A stretch of 64,000 bases of DNA from Branchinecta lynchi. Lineage: Eukaryota > Arthropoda > Branchiopoda > Anostraca > Branchinectidae. The stretch lies in contig JAKZAP010000008.1 of assembly GCA_023053575.1 (NCBI GenBank), positions 6,528,715 through 6,592,714 on the forward strand, in the 5' to 3' direction. Every line of letters starts with the position of its first letter. Within the stretch, counting starts at the first letter, position 1. The translations under genes were made by a program, and so were the position numbers. Shown here in pieces: positions 13,473-25,900 of this stretch. Under the pieces are notes generated by a model. That model saw only the letters and a list, made by a program, of their open reading frames with translations. It did not search any database and had not been told where the DNA came from.

Positions 13473-16413
13473 GGGACATACTCTAGTTGGAAATTATTAG
13501 AAATTGTCGTATATATATACAAAATCTGAATTCCAATCATACATATACACCTCGCGGTCACTAGCCAACTATTTGGCTCCTGTAAAAAAATTTCTATTGG
13601 AAAAGCCGACATTGCCGACAAGTTGGCTACGAGAAAAATTCGTATAGTCTTTTGTTTGTGTTCCAACTAGTCCGCCACTGTAAGAAATTTCGCATAAGAA
13701 ATCCCGCGTTGCCGACTAGTTGGCTACAATCAGAAATCATATAGGGAAAAAGTTTGTAGCTAACTAGTTTGCTATCGTAAGAACTTTCGTATTGGAAATC
13801 CTACATTGCCGACTAGTTGGCTACGACGAGAAATCGTATAGGAGAAAAATTTATGTCCAACTCGTTGAATACATTTCACACTCGTTTAGGGATTATAGAA
13901 AATATCCAACTAGTAGGATTGTATGAATTTGGATAGAGATTTCGGGAAATATCGAACTAGTCGGATTGTATGACAAGGATAAGAATTTCAGAAAATATCC
14001 AGCTAGTCGGAACAGCTGTCAGTCTCAACAAGAATTTCGATCCCATTAGTTGGCTATGTGCCACTTTGTCTAATAGTCAATGAACTAACAGCCATCTAAT
14101 TGGATACTCAATATGTCTCTATACAAATTTTCTCGTTTTACAGAATTAATTTGGCAATTCTGTATCCCTTGACGAGTTTTCTTATTTTAGCCAACTAGTT
14201 GGATATTCATCCTTGTTCCTAAAGGATTTTTTTTTATTTTAGCCAACAAGTTGGCTACTCATCCTTGTTCCTAAAGGATTTTTTGTTTTTTTAGCCAACA
14301 AGTTGGATACACTCCCCGTTCCTGTAGAAATTTTCTTATTTTAGTCTTATTTATATCGGAAGTTTCATATAGAAATCCCGCATGGCCAACTAGATGACCA
14401 TGGCGAGAATTCGTCTAGGAGAAAACTTTTTATTTAGCTAGTTGGGTATGTCTCTCACTCGTACAGAGATAGTCGGATTGTGTCAATTCACATAGAAATT
14501 TCGAAATATCCAACTAGTCGGTTTCAAGCTTTCAGTCTCAAGAAGGATTTTGAGGAAAATAGGAAATCCCGTGTTGCCGACTAGTTGGCTACGAGAAAAA
14601 TTCGTAATAAATAATAAAGTTTTCTCCTATACGATTTCTCGTCGTAGCCAACTAGTTGGCAATGTGGGATTTCCTATACGAAATTTCTTACGGTAGCGAA
14701 CTAGTTGGCTACAAACTTTTCTCCTATATGATTTCTGTTCTGATCGTATCCAACTAGTCGGCAACGCGGGATTTCCTATACGAAATTTCTTACAGTGGCG
14801 GACTAGTTGGAACACAAACAAAAATCGTATACGAATTTTTCTCGTAGCCAACTAGTCGGCAACGCGGGATTTTCTATACGAAATTTCTTACGGTGGCGAA
14901 CCAGTTGGAACCAGGGGCGTTGCTAAGGGGGGGGTGGTGGTACCCTCCCCCCTTCGAAGAATGAAAAAAGCTAAAACGGGCGCTCGCAGAGTGCCCGACC
15001 ACACCAATTTAGCTGAAACGGGCGCTCGCAGACCGCCCGACGACGAAAATTCAACTCATCTGAGCGCTCACCGAGAAAAGCTAAATGGGGGGCTGGCAGT
15101 GCGACCGGAAAAGTCAGTAAGGCTAATTATTAAGGTGTCGGCTGTTCTGGGTTCTCGAGCGTCCGAAGCTTAAAATTGGCATTCTCAGTCGCATATTTCG
15201 AGGGGCAGGCTATTTCTAGTCGTTCAGATACGAAAAGGTTTTACCAAGTTCTGTTGTCTACTAGTACCTTTCCAATAATTTGTTAGTTTCATGTAAAGAT
15301 CCTTTGTTATTTTAGTAGAAAAGCATTTAATGATAAGAATTTTTCTACAGTCCGACGTTAAAAAATAAATCGGCTTCGTGAGCAATGGAGAAGATTAAAT
15401 GACGGGTCTGATTATTCAAACACGTCATTTGATTTTTATTTTGTGTCTGAACTCTAATTCAGAACGAGTCAACTCCATTTCAGTTTCTTTTCTGGATGAT
15501 CGTACTTCTTTTTTGGAAAGGCTCGAACTGAAGCACATTATCCAACTTGCAGCTCAATGTCTCACATTTTTCTAGGATCGTCGTGAACAAAGACAGACGG
15601 GCAGATCCTGCTAAGTGGCCCTCACCTTCATTTTGGATCCGAAAAGGCGGTCTGATCATACAAGATTCCACAGAGTTTGCCTGCGGCGCCATTCATAGCA
15701 GGCTCTATTTACTGGAAAGTCGCGTCATTTCATTCGGATTTTAGGCTTAGAGTTTCGGGGCTTGGGTCGCATTAAAAGCTATACAGAGTTTTGCCCATAA
15801 AAAGTCATGGCCTACTTCAAAAGACGCTCATTTTCGTTCTGTCTGATATGTAGTTTTGCGGATATAGTGCTGTGTTTCTTGGCTACTGTTTCTAACTGGT
15901 ATGACCTTCCAGGCATCTTGCAGTCGTATATTTTAAGATACTCACCTCCCACGCCAAAGCACTTCAAACCGCTTCTGAGCTCGGAGATACAACTAGGCTT
16001 CTAATCTTCAGTCTTCAACGCTAGCAGTTATCACGAGTTTTATTATCACGAAAAGTTGAAACAGGCGGCAGGGCACCCTGCCACCCCCCCCCCCTCGAGT
16101 TTTGGCTAGCGACGCCCCTGGTTGGAACACAAACAAAATCCTATACGAATTTTCCTCGTAGCCAACTAGTCGGCAACGCGGGATTCCCTATACGAAATTT
16201 CTTACGGTGGCGAACTAGTTGGAACACAAACAAAATCCTATACAAATTTTTCTCGTAGCCAACTAGTCGGCAACGCCGGCTTTTCCTATAGGAAATTTCT
16301 TACAATTGCCAACTAGTTGGCTAGTGACCGCGAGGTGTATATGTATGATTAGATATTTAGATTTTGTATATTTTATACGACAATTTATTATATTTTCCAA
16401 CTAGAGGTGTCCC
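13473..16413. mobile_element. Foldback element built of CCAACTAGTTGG units
   Basis: The ends are long inverted repeats. The left end has GGGACATACTCTAGTTGGAA, then AATTGTCGTATA, and the right end carries the reverse complement. Each arm holds repeated units of roughly 60 to 65 bp centred on the palindrome CCAACTAGTTGG or its CCAACTAGTCGG variant, joined by GAAATTTC and ATACGAAT motifs. The middle (about 13870-14600) has related but more diverged units. There is no transposase frame. The right arm is split by a hAT-like insertion at 14912-16120. A fragment of the same family occurs at 55158-55252. Confidence 0.75.
14912..16120. mobile_element. hAT-like non-autonomous element with perfect 8-bp duplication
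   Basis: The 1209-bp element begins CAGGGGCGTTGCTA and ends with the reverse complement of CAGGGGCGTCGCTA. It is flanked on both sides by GTTGGAAC (14904-14911 and 16121-16128), an 8-bp target-site duplication of the hAT type. It lies inside one unit of the surrounding foldback element, and removing it restores that unit. The interior has G/C-rich tracts next to both ends, a short direct repeat (ACGGGCGCTCGCAGA) near 14975-15040, and no transposase. The stretch near 15640-15750 resembles 53480-53570 inside another hAT-like element. Confidence 0.88.
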
Positions 16414-16935
16414 AGCTGAATAAATCATATTTGTTGGGTTCCAAAGATCACTAACGTTTTTGGCAAGAGTCCTCCACAGGCTGTACTTAAAAGTTAGCTG
16501 AGATAAGGAGCCTTGGTTAATAGAGCCCGATATAGAAGAAATCTCAGCGAACTTACCCGTTTAGCGCCATCAAAAACTTGGCAAATCAACTATCATCAGA
16601 CACCGGAACCATCTCCCGAAGTCCCGACGGTGACCTTTGATGCCGGTGCACCGGACGATACGGCCGGTAGCTGTTATTTTTGGTGGGTGCTCTCTAGTGA
16701 GCAAACTTTCTTCAAAAACAGTCTACTTTCTTCAAGCTAGCTCCGTAAAACTCTGTGGATGAAATCGTTGTCGACTTGACGGATCCGCGGCTGTGTGTCA
16801 GTTTTGCGTCCTATCTGTTGTTTATCTCCTTGTTTTCTGATATTTCTGAATTTGGCCTGCTTTTTCTTCTGTTGTGGGCAGTATGGCCCCCTTTTAAGCT
16901 GCTTTTGGCCTGAAAAGGAAAAATTCATTCCCACA
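16414..16935 (+). other. Upstream region of FEM1
   Basis: This holds the FEM1 5' flank and presumably its 5' UTR. A Penelope-type block may occur at 16450-16480 (GGCAAGAGTCCTCCACAGGC), but it is short and diverged. No TATA box or other promoter element could be called with confidence. Confidence 0.4.
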
Positions 16936-16995
16936 ATGGAGCTCAAGACAATGGTCTACAATGCTGCAAAAGACGGAAAAGTTAGAAGATTAAGG
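16936..16995 (+). CDS. fem1: FEM1 exon 1
   Basis: Encodes MELKTMVYNAAKDGKVRRLR, residues 1-20, matching the FEM1A/C amino terminus (M-L-T-VYNAA-DGK). Donor GTGAG at 16996, phase 0. Confidence 0.9.
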
Positions 16996-19900
16996 GTGAG
17001 AAATTTTGCTGTGGCCTTAATAGCTTAATTTTAAGTTACAGGCTTAGGCTAGAAGATTTATTTTCGTTGGCCCATTTGTTTGCCACACATTATGCCTGCT
17101 TACAGATACAGGACTGTGTGCCACAAACTTTAGCCATAAGTCGAAACTTACAAAAATGCAATTTTTCTGCCTTTTTGTGGGTAGCCTAATTCGAGATGTC
17201 TCAGTCTAGTAACACCCTTTTCAGGCACAGTGCTCAAACGTCTAGCACCATGCCTGGGTGCTAGACGTTCAAGCACTGTACCTTGGATTTCATGTATGGT
17301 GCATGGATTTCAGTATACAGTGCATACATCAAAAACACAGTTTCTGTCATAATAACTGAGCACCAGCTCGGACAGGGCTGAAAGTACGAACATGAATTAG
17401 AGAAATCAAAGACAATCCTTTATATATTTTTCACAACAAAAACAAAAGGGCTCGGCCGAAGACAAATGTGAAAAACCTCATTTCCTTTTCTACATAGTCA
17501 AGGGTTTTGCATGCAAAGTTTCCTGTGCCTTAGCTTTTTCTACCTAGCAGCCAACCAGAATATTGGCTCTTGGGGAATAGATATGGAAAATACATGGAAA
17601 ATAGATAGGGGGCTGTTAGGTTTTTCATCTCCATCATCATTAGAGCCCTTTTGTTTTTGTTGTGAAAAATATATAAAGGATTTTCTTTGATTTCTCTAAT
17701 TCATAGTAGTAATTTCAGCCCTGACCGAGCCGGTGCTCAGTTGTGATGACAGAAACTGTGTTTTTTCTGTGTGCACTGTATACTGAAATCCATGCACCAT
17801 ACATGAAATCCAAGGTACAGTGCTTGAACGTCTAGCAACCAGGCATGGTGCTAGACGTTTGAGCACTGTGCCTGAGATGGGGCTAGTGTACTAGACTGGA
17901 TGTCTGAGAATAACAAGACCAAAGGTGTCAATGGGATCTCAAATATTTAATATTTGATTCAGACAGTTGGGTATTATCTTGACCAGATCCAGTCTCCACC
18001 AGGCTACTGGAGCCTATACTATTTCCATTTCCATCAGAATTTAACCTGTCTATTCCATTGCCCAGCTTTAGTTGTCTTTTTCTCACCACAGAAATTTCCA
18101 AAAAAGGTAAACAATATCTCGAAAGAAAGTCATCTTCTTCTTCTTCATCCTAGGTTTTCATCCGAGATAATAGCATGCAAGCTGCATTGCCAGTACATGA
18201 TTTTCTGTGATGACCCACAAATTTTCTGGGGACTTTGTTACCATAACGACTGGTCATCCGAATTTTTGTTCCGTCACGTAATCATTGTTTAACCTAGGTA
18301 CTTGGAAAAATATGAAAGCAAATTGTATGATTGTTAGAAACAGACATAAATTTAATATAAGAAAAACATTTAGTGTTTTAAACAGAGAAGATTTTTGTCT
18401 TTTTGGCTTACAGAAATTGACGTCCACTCTCTTGTACTATAACAACGCAGGATGCTGTGATTCTATTTCTGTCACAACAGTGCCTAAATATCCGAATTTA
18501 TAAAGATTTATCAGTGAATATGATTTTAAACACACATCTTCCAACAGGTTTAACTATTTTAGACAGGTTGTGGTGGATCTAAGGCACATCTGAGCTAAAA
18601 AATTAATTCCGTCGGGTGCTGACGGAAATAGAAACCGACAGAAATAGTATAGGCTCCTGTAATCATCAGAGAAAACCAAGTTCAGATATACCTCTATAAG
18701 CCATATCTATTTTGATGATACTGACCAAGACTTCCTGCTTTACTTCTGCCAAGTTTCCGGTTTCCCCTGAATTCCGAGCGAACTATTTTCAGAAACGAAT
18801 CCAGCGTATCTCCATCAAATCAACATCTAATCAACTTTAAATATAACTTTGACTTAAAAAAAATTCCGGTTACAGTTGGATTCCGGATTAATTATATGTC
18901 AGGGTAAAAAACGATTGTCATATACAGACTTAGCCTCTCTTCTTACCACTTAATCTGTAATCTAATCAAACTTTTGCTAAATTTTCCGGTTTTGGCCAGA
19001 TTCGGGCAAACTAGTTGTTCGGCAAGAAAATGGTTTTCATTATCATGCTCAGAATGCCTTCTTACCCCCAAATCAGACATTTAATCAACTTCAAATGAAA
19101 TTTTTACTTTTAACCAACTTTCTGGTTTTTGCCGGGTTCCGGACAAACTCCTTGTTCGGCAAGAAAATGCTTTTCACCATGGTGGTCAGCATGTCTTCTT
19201 ACCCCTAAGCTGAATATTTACGGTAATCAACTTCAAATAAAACTTTTCCTCTAACCAACTTTTCGGTTTTGCCGGACTCCGGATGAACTACTTGTCTGGC
19301 AAGAAAATGGTTTTCACTATCGTGCTCAGAATGCCTTCTTACCCCATTACGGATTATCACTTTAGCTGTTTAAAAATATTTAGTTTGTCCCTTAATTTGA
19401 GACCCCTCCCCCACCCCTAAATGTAGGGCTACAGAGCCCTTCTAGGAACTTGACTTGCCCTTGACCCAATGAATCCTCAAACCAAGCTTCATCAAAGTAT
19501 CTCATTCCCTTTGAGAGTGATCGTGCATATAGACAGACGGACAGACAGACATTTTTGGGATGTCATAGGTATCCCTCCACTTACGTTTTGTGGTATCCCT
19601 CCACTTACGTTTTGTGGTATCCCTCCACTTACGTTTTGCGGTATCGCTCCACTTACGTTTTGCTATCCCAAAAAGAAAATTCAAGGAACATTTAAACAGG
19701 GGAATCTTAAGGCAAATATTCTTACCATTCTGACAGAATTTCTGTCTAAGAACGATCCTCAGTTTTATGTTGGTATGCTTGGTAAAGTAAGAACTAGTTA
19801 AGGTAAAGCAGTTTTGGGATCCCAAAACGTAATTGGAGTTATACGTATGAGTCATACACGTGTCTTTAACGGTCAGCTGTTTATTAGTATGTAAGTGTGT

Positions 19901-22900
19901 GTGAGTTTGACTGACATGTTGTTGTTCCTTTTTATACATTACTCTTCAGTTTTGAAGGATTCAAATACATAATAATAATAATAATAAAAATCCTCAGTAT
20001 TGGGGCATGGTGCCCCAACGTCTGGGCATGGTGCCCATACATGGGGCTCCATGCCCTGGAGCATGGGCATGGTACCCCTGTGGATTTTGGTTAAACTGAA
20101 CTAAATAGGTTTGTCTTCCTGTCCTAGGTAAAAAATACCTGATTTTGCTGTCTATCCAACCTCATTTTCCAATTTTCAAAATGTTAGAGCACTTCCAAGA
20201 CACAGGGTTTTTCGGAGTCCACTTCTCCTCTAGTGGGTTTACTCTTTTTCAGCATTGCTGCTAGTTAGCATGGATGAAGCAAGCTTTTCAATCGGTTCAC
20301 TGGAGCAAATATTTCCTTTAGATAGTTTACCGTTTATTGTATTTGTGTTTTTTGTTTTTGACTATGTTACTGATTGTTATCAGAACTCACTAAACTCAAA
20401 AGAAATAGCCTACCATACAATAAAAGGCAAACAATCTCAAGGAATTTGGAAGGAAAGGAAATTTAATTCCCAAAGGAAGAAAATTTAAAAGCTTACCTCA
20501 TCCACTCTACCTAGCAGTGACTATGTGAGAAGGATAGAGTAACCTAGCGATGACAACCTGGAAAACAATTGAGTAACCTAGTGGCAACTACCTGGAAAAC
20601 AATAGAGTAAACCCACCAGGAAAGAAGTGGCTTCCACAGAATTCTATGTATCTTGGAAGTGCTCTAACATTTTGAAAATTGGAAAATGAGGTTGGATAAA
20701 AAGTAAAATCAGGTGTCTTTTGATCTTGGACAGGAAGGCAACCCTATTTATGTATGTAACCAGTCTCATTTTAACCAAATTTCACAGGAGTACCATGCCC
20801 ATGCTCCGGGGCATGGTGCCCAAACGTATAGGCCCATACCCATACATTCAGGCATGCACAGACGTTGGCGCACCATGCCCTAAAATTGAGGATTTGTGTA
20901 TGACTGGTGTGTCTGCCATCCGTCCGTCTGTTAGCTTAAAACATTGAAGTTATGTTGTTTTTGGACCACAAAACCTAAGTGGAGGGATACACTGTAAAAA
21001 GTTTCTCCTTATAAAGATTAAATTTAACAGCAGTATTTGCTACTCGGATTCGTCTTATCTCTATTTGGTGTTAGTCTTATCTGCATAAGAGATAAGGATA
21101 ATCTGAGTAGGGTAACTATCCTAGTTCCCGAACGATTTTCACACTTACTGGCAGATTTCTTTATAAAAGATTGCAATAAATTTTCCCCAGCAGATAGAAG
21201 AAAACTCAAAAACTCTCATCAACTGATCATGCATTGTAAAACTGGCTTACTTAGTGGTACGTGGCACCTTTCTACTTTGAAGCGGATGGTGGAAATAGTG
21301 TTTTTCGAACCATAGTACCATTTCTCAGTTTCTGAACGCAGATCAGAAAATTATTAGGGATATGGTACAATGTTCGGAACCCATGTTCCAGTTCCCGAGT
21401 TTTTCATCTCAGTTAGCTGCGTTCATTTCGTCGTTCCGACCATCGTTTCACTTCAAGTTTATTTTTTATAACGCTGTTTAGGTACCGCGTTGAACTGCCG
21501 AGAATAAGAGGTTTTCTTTGTACGGTTGGACTGCCGTTTCATTCGTCGTTCCTGAAACGACGAACTAAGGCGGAAAGTCAGTTTCAATATTTTGGTTCAG
21601 TAATTAGGCCAAAATTTTCAAAGTTCTCGAAAATTTTTTTAACTTGTTAAACAAGTATAACTTTTCTCCAACTGATATGCAATGCATATCCTTCCACGAC
21701 CCTTCAGTTTTATTATGAGAATCTTCACACAGAAAATTAGCGGTGGAAGTGGAAGGATGATACAAAGTCGTATCAGCCTCCTGAGAGGATGATATGAAGT
21801 TATCAGTCTTTAATAGAATGATGTGAAGTCATCAGCCTCCAGAGAGGATTTCTGTTTGACTAAGTTATAACACGAGGCCTACTGAACACACAAGACCTAC
21901 CGAATTTCTGTTCTTCGCCTGACTTCGTCCATGGTACGGACCAAGACAGTAAACCAAAACGATCGATTCAGAATATCATATCATGGAACTGGAACCACTT
22001 GATTAAAGAATTTAAACACTACCGATAAGTCGTTTTTCGCTAGATTTCGTACAAACTAATTTTCCGGGATGAAAACAGATTTATTGTGGTTTTCAACCCT
22101 TTTTCACCCGTAAATTAAATCTTGGCTTGAAACCTATTCCTTCTCCTTAAATATTAGTCTACGGGGCCCATCTGGAGTAGCCTACTTGGTACTTGTACTT
22201 AAATCATAGAAGTACTTGGCACAACACTGCCCCGAACGTTCCACATATTAACCACATATTCTTCTCGTTCGGATTCATATACGTTCGAGAACCGGGATTG
22301 TGTTTCCGAGCGACTTTTCTTCGACCGTTCTGGGACCGGAAATCTGTCGTTCGGATCGAAGTCCAGACTTTCCTTTTTAGTAAAAGCCTGAAAGGTAAGC
22401 AAAATTACTTGATAAACGATTTAGTATAGCAGTCCTAGACGATGAAACTATATAAATGGGCGGACACCACAGAAATAGTGACTCAAGGACTTCGGTCGGA
22501 AACTTAAACACGCATGCAACCATTTTCCGAACGATAATACCCTCGACCACAATTGTATAAATATGTTATAGGAAGCGACGTCAATAAAGCGTTATATACG
22601 TTTTGTAGAGAAAGATGCCCTCTTTCGAATGGTTTCAAAATTCATAGTTTAAAAACTTACCAGAATGGAAGCAAATGAATTGCAGAAGTGCTCTTTATAA
22701 GTATTAGATTTACTTTTGGGTTCTTTTCTTATTTTTGAGCGCGAGTTGACGGAGGGACGTCACGAGTAGTACGAAAACGCACCATTAACTATAACTATAA
22801 TAATAAGCGCGAATTTCAAAATTTTATCCCAGTGTGCAATCAGAAGTTGTACCTTTTTATTTTTTTTCTGAACATCGAACTGATTGAGAGGTAGGACGTT

Positions 22901-25900
22901 CGGGAACTAGGATAGCTACCCTAGCAAATACTGCAGTTAACTTTAATCTTTATACGGATTTTTTTTTTACAGTGTACCTATGACTTCGTAAAAGTTGTCT
23001 GTCTGCCATCCGTCCGTCTGTTAGCACAATAAATCTCGAAGAGGTTAAGATATTTTGTTCAGTCTTGGTGTTCGGATGCATTCGGTCAAAGTACAGGTTT
23101 AGTAGTTCATAAATGGGCTCTGTAGCCCTATATCTAAATAGGGCTGGGAGAGGGGTTTCAAATTGTAAAACTTAAAAGTTTTACTTAAAGTTGATTAGAG
23201 GTTTAATTTATGGATAAGGAGACATTTTGAATTTGTTTCCATTTTTTTTTTTTTTAAGCACTTCGCCTGCTCTGCTATAGCCTAAATAGTAGGCTACTTA
23301 GATTTGGATGAAGTCGATGTTTGTTTTTTGTTCTTTAAACTGCTTATTTTTCTCAATCTGTAACAACCTGCTGTGTCAGGGGGGTACAGAGCTTTGCTTC
23401 CATGTGGAATCTCCAGTTCAAACTCAGTTAGCTTCGCTCCTCTTTTGGTGTGTGTTGAGGGTTTTTGTTTTGAAGACCGTATGCCTCTGTCAAAACTTTG
23501 AACTTGGGTAGTTATTCATTGATTGATCAAGCGGTTTATAGTATTGATATCATCTTGAATCAATCTGTCAGTTGACACAGCTGAAGGAATCTGATGAAAA
23601 CTTGAAAATTGACATGCATTCTGGAATGTTTTTTTTGTTTATAAATTAATCTTAACGCAAAAGTTCTTACCATTCTGACAGAATTTCTGTGCACGAACGC
23701 TCCTCAGTTTTATGTTGGTAAGCTTGATAAAGTAAGAACTAGCGAAGGTAAAGCATTGAAATTCGGACGGATATTTATGTTGTTTTTGGGATCCTAAAAC
23801 GTAAGTGGAGGGATACCTATGACTTTATAAAAGTTGTCTGTCTGCCATCCGTCTGTCTTTTAGCACAATAACTCTTTAAAGGCTTGAGATATTTTTGTTC
23901 AAACTTGGTGTTAGGATGCATTGTGTCAAAGTAAAGGTATAGTTTGTAGATGGGCTCTGTAGCCCTATATTAGGAATGGGGGAGGGGTTTTAATTGTAAA
24001 ACTTAAAAGTTTTACTTAATGGATAAGGAGACATTCTGAATTCGTTTTCCAATTTTTGTTTTGTTTAAACACTTGCCTCCGGTACTTTCATGGTCATCAT
24101 GGTACTTTTTCCAATCGTGAACAATTTTTTTTTTTACGATTCGAAAGAGTTGTTTACGATTGTAAACAGTTGTTTCCAATCATTTGTGATTGTAAACAGT
24201 TGGTAACGATTGTATTTTTGCGACTGGAAACAGTTGTTTCCAATCGTAAAGTTACAGTTGGAAACAACCCAGTTAGCTTTGCTCCTCTTTAGGTGTGTGT
24301 TGAGGTTTTATTTTTTGAAGACCGTGTGCCTCTGTCAAAACTCGAATAGCGGGTTACCTTTGCATCTTCAATCAATCTGTCGCCTGGGTTGACACAACTA
24401 AAAGAATCTGATGAAACTTGAAAATTGATGTGCATTCTGGTATGTTTTCATTAGGTTTCTAGATTTTCGATTCAGTGATGAGAAGACGTTGAAAATTGGT
24501 ATTTTTTCTTCATTTCCCTACGAGTGGGCTAGGTAGTCCGGGTTTCCTGGAATCGGTTGAAAATAGAAAATTTGTCAATTTAATCTTTGCCGATCCGTTT
24601 ATTTTGGTGTAGATATACGAAGACTAATTCAAGTGAATTTTAAGATCGCGTTTAATGAAAACCAAAGTTTTTGAAAAACAATCCTCCAGTAAAACTTATT
24701 AAGGTGGGATATTTATGCCGAAGTATATGGAGATAAAGAACATCTTAGATCAGAATTTCCCCTGAGTTTTCGACGAGCCATGGTATTCGCGTCGTAATCT
24801 AGGCTAGACTGGAAATTAAAGGAACTAATGAATTAGCTAGCAGATCTGATTAAGTGGTTGGTTAGTGACAAATAATATGTTTACGGGATCTGGTAAACCT
24901 GGAAATCTATAAGACCTGATAATGTGGAAGAAGAAGTCCGATAAACATTCCCCTTTGAGATCCTATTCAAACCTTTCGTCTTGTTCTTCTTTGACATTTG
25001 CGAGGACAGCATTTCCTTTACAACTTTTAAAATTAGGTTGGATGAAAGAGCAGAATGTCCAGTGTTTTCTTCACCTGTCCCAGGTCTTTTTCTGCTACAT
25101 AAATAAAAGCTTTCTGGATTGGAAGTGGCGCCCCTCTGTTTTCATGGAATGACCATCTCGGACAGCTATCGGGCATTAACCAATGATAAAATACATTGTT
25201 CGATATCCGTTTAGTCATGAACAGATGCAATCCAGTTGTTCGAATAGGTTTAGGTTGTCGAACACAGATCAAATATTTTTTGCACAAGTATTCAAGCAGA
25301 AGTCATTGCCAGATATTTTGGAACCAGCGTGACATTTACTAATTCCATTGACTTTGATATGTTAGCCCTCTTCAACAGAAATATTGGCCTTTTCCTGTCA
25401 ATTTATTCGTTTACGAAATTGTTTCTCAACAATCAAAAACTAAAATTTGGCCAACCTTTGGTTAAAATTTTCTATCATCAAAAGGTTACAGTATTATCAA
25501 CAAGACCAAAGGTTTCAATGGGATCCCACAAATTTCACATTTCTGATCCAGACAATTGGATCTTGTAGATATCGGGTCTTCGCCAGGCTTCTTGAAAATT
25601 TTAACTGTAGAAATTTAGAAACAGATGAAGGTCAATGACTAACCATCTGAGAAAACCAAGTTCAGATATGGGTTCAGCGTGTGTGTCTACTCCTATACGT
25701 CATATATACTTTGCCGAAATTGATCAAATCTTTAAGCTGCCGTACTTCTGACAAATTTTCCGGTTTCTGCCGGATTCTTCGCGAGCTACTTGTCCTTTAA
25801 AAAAAATCTCCAAAATGAATTCAGCGTATCTCCTGACCCCTATATCGAACATCTAACCAACTTCAGATGAAACATTAACTTTAGCGAATTTTCAGGCTTT

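Larger units (their letters stand above)
17911..19672 (-). repeat. Repeat X, copy 2 (reverse orientation, interrupted)
   Basis: This X copy, read on the - strand, starts near 19672 (TTTTGGGAT end) and ends at AACAAGACCAAAGG near 17912. It contains about five internal CCGG-rich units between 18740 and 19330. A TA-flanked element occupies 18007-18659. At the GGATCC end, the motif GGTATCCCTCCACTTACGTT is repeated four times in tandem. Confidence 0.8.

Noticed and set aside
13600..14900. Regularly spaced CCAACTAGTTGG copies considered as a CRISPR array
   Set aside because: The units are palindromic, face both ways, and vary in spacing, in an animal genome. This is a foldback element.
19502..19939. 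145-residue - strand frame with KRKWRDTT repeats
   Set aside because: The repeated residues come from the four-unit tandem repeat at the end of repeat X copy 2.
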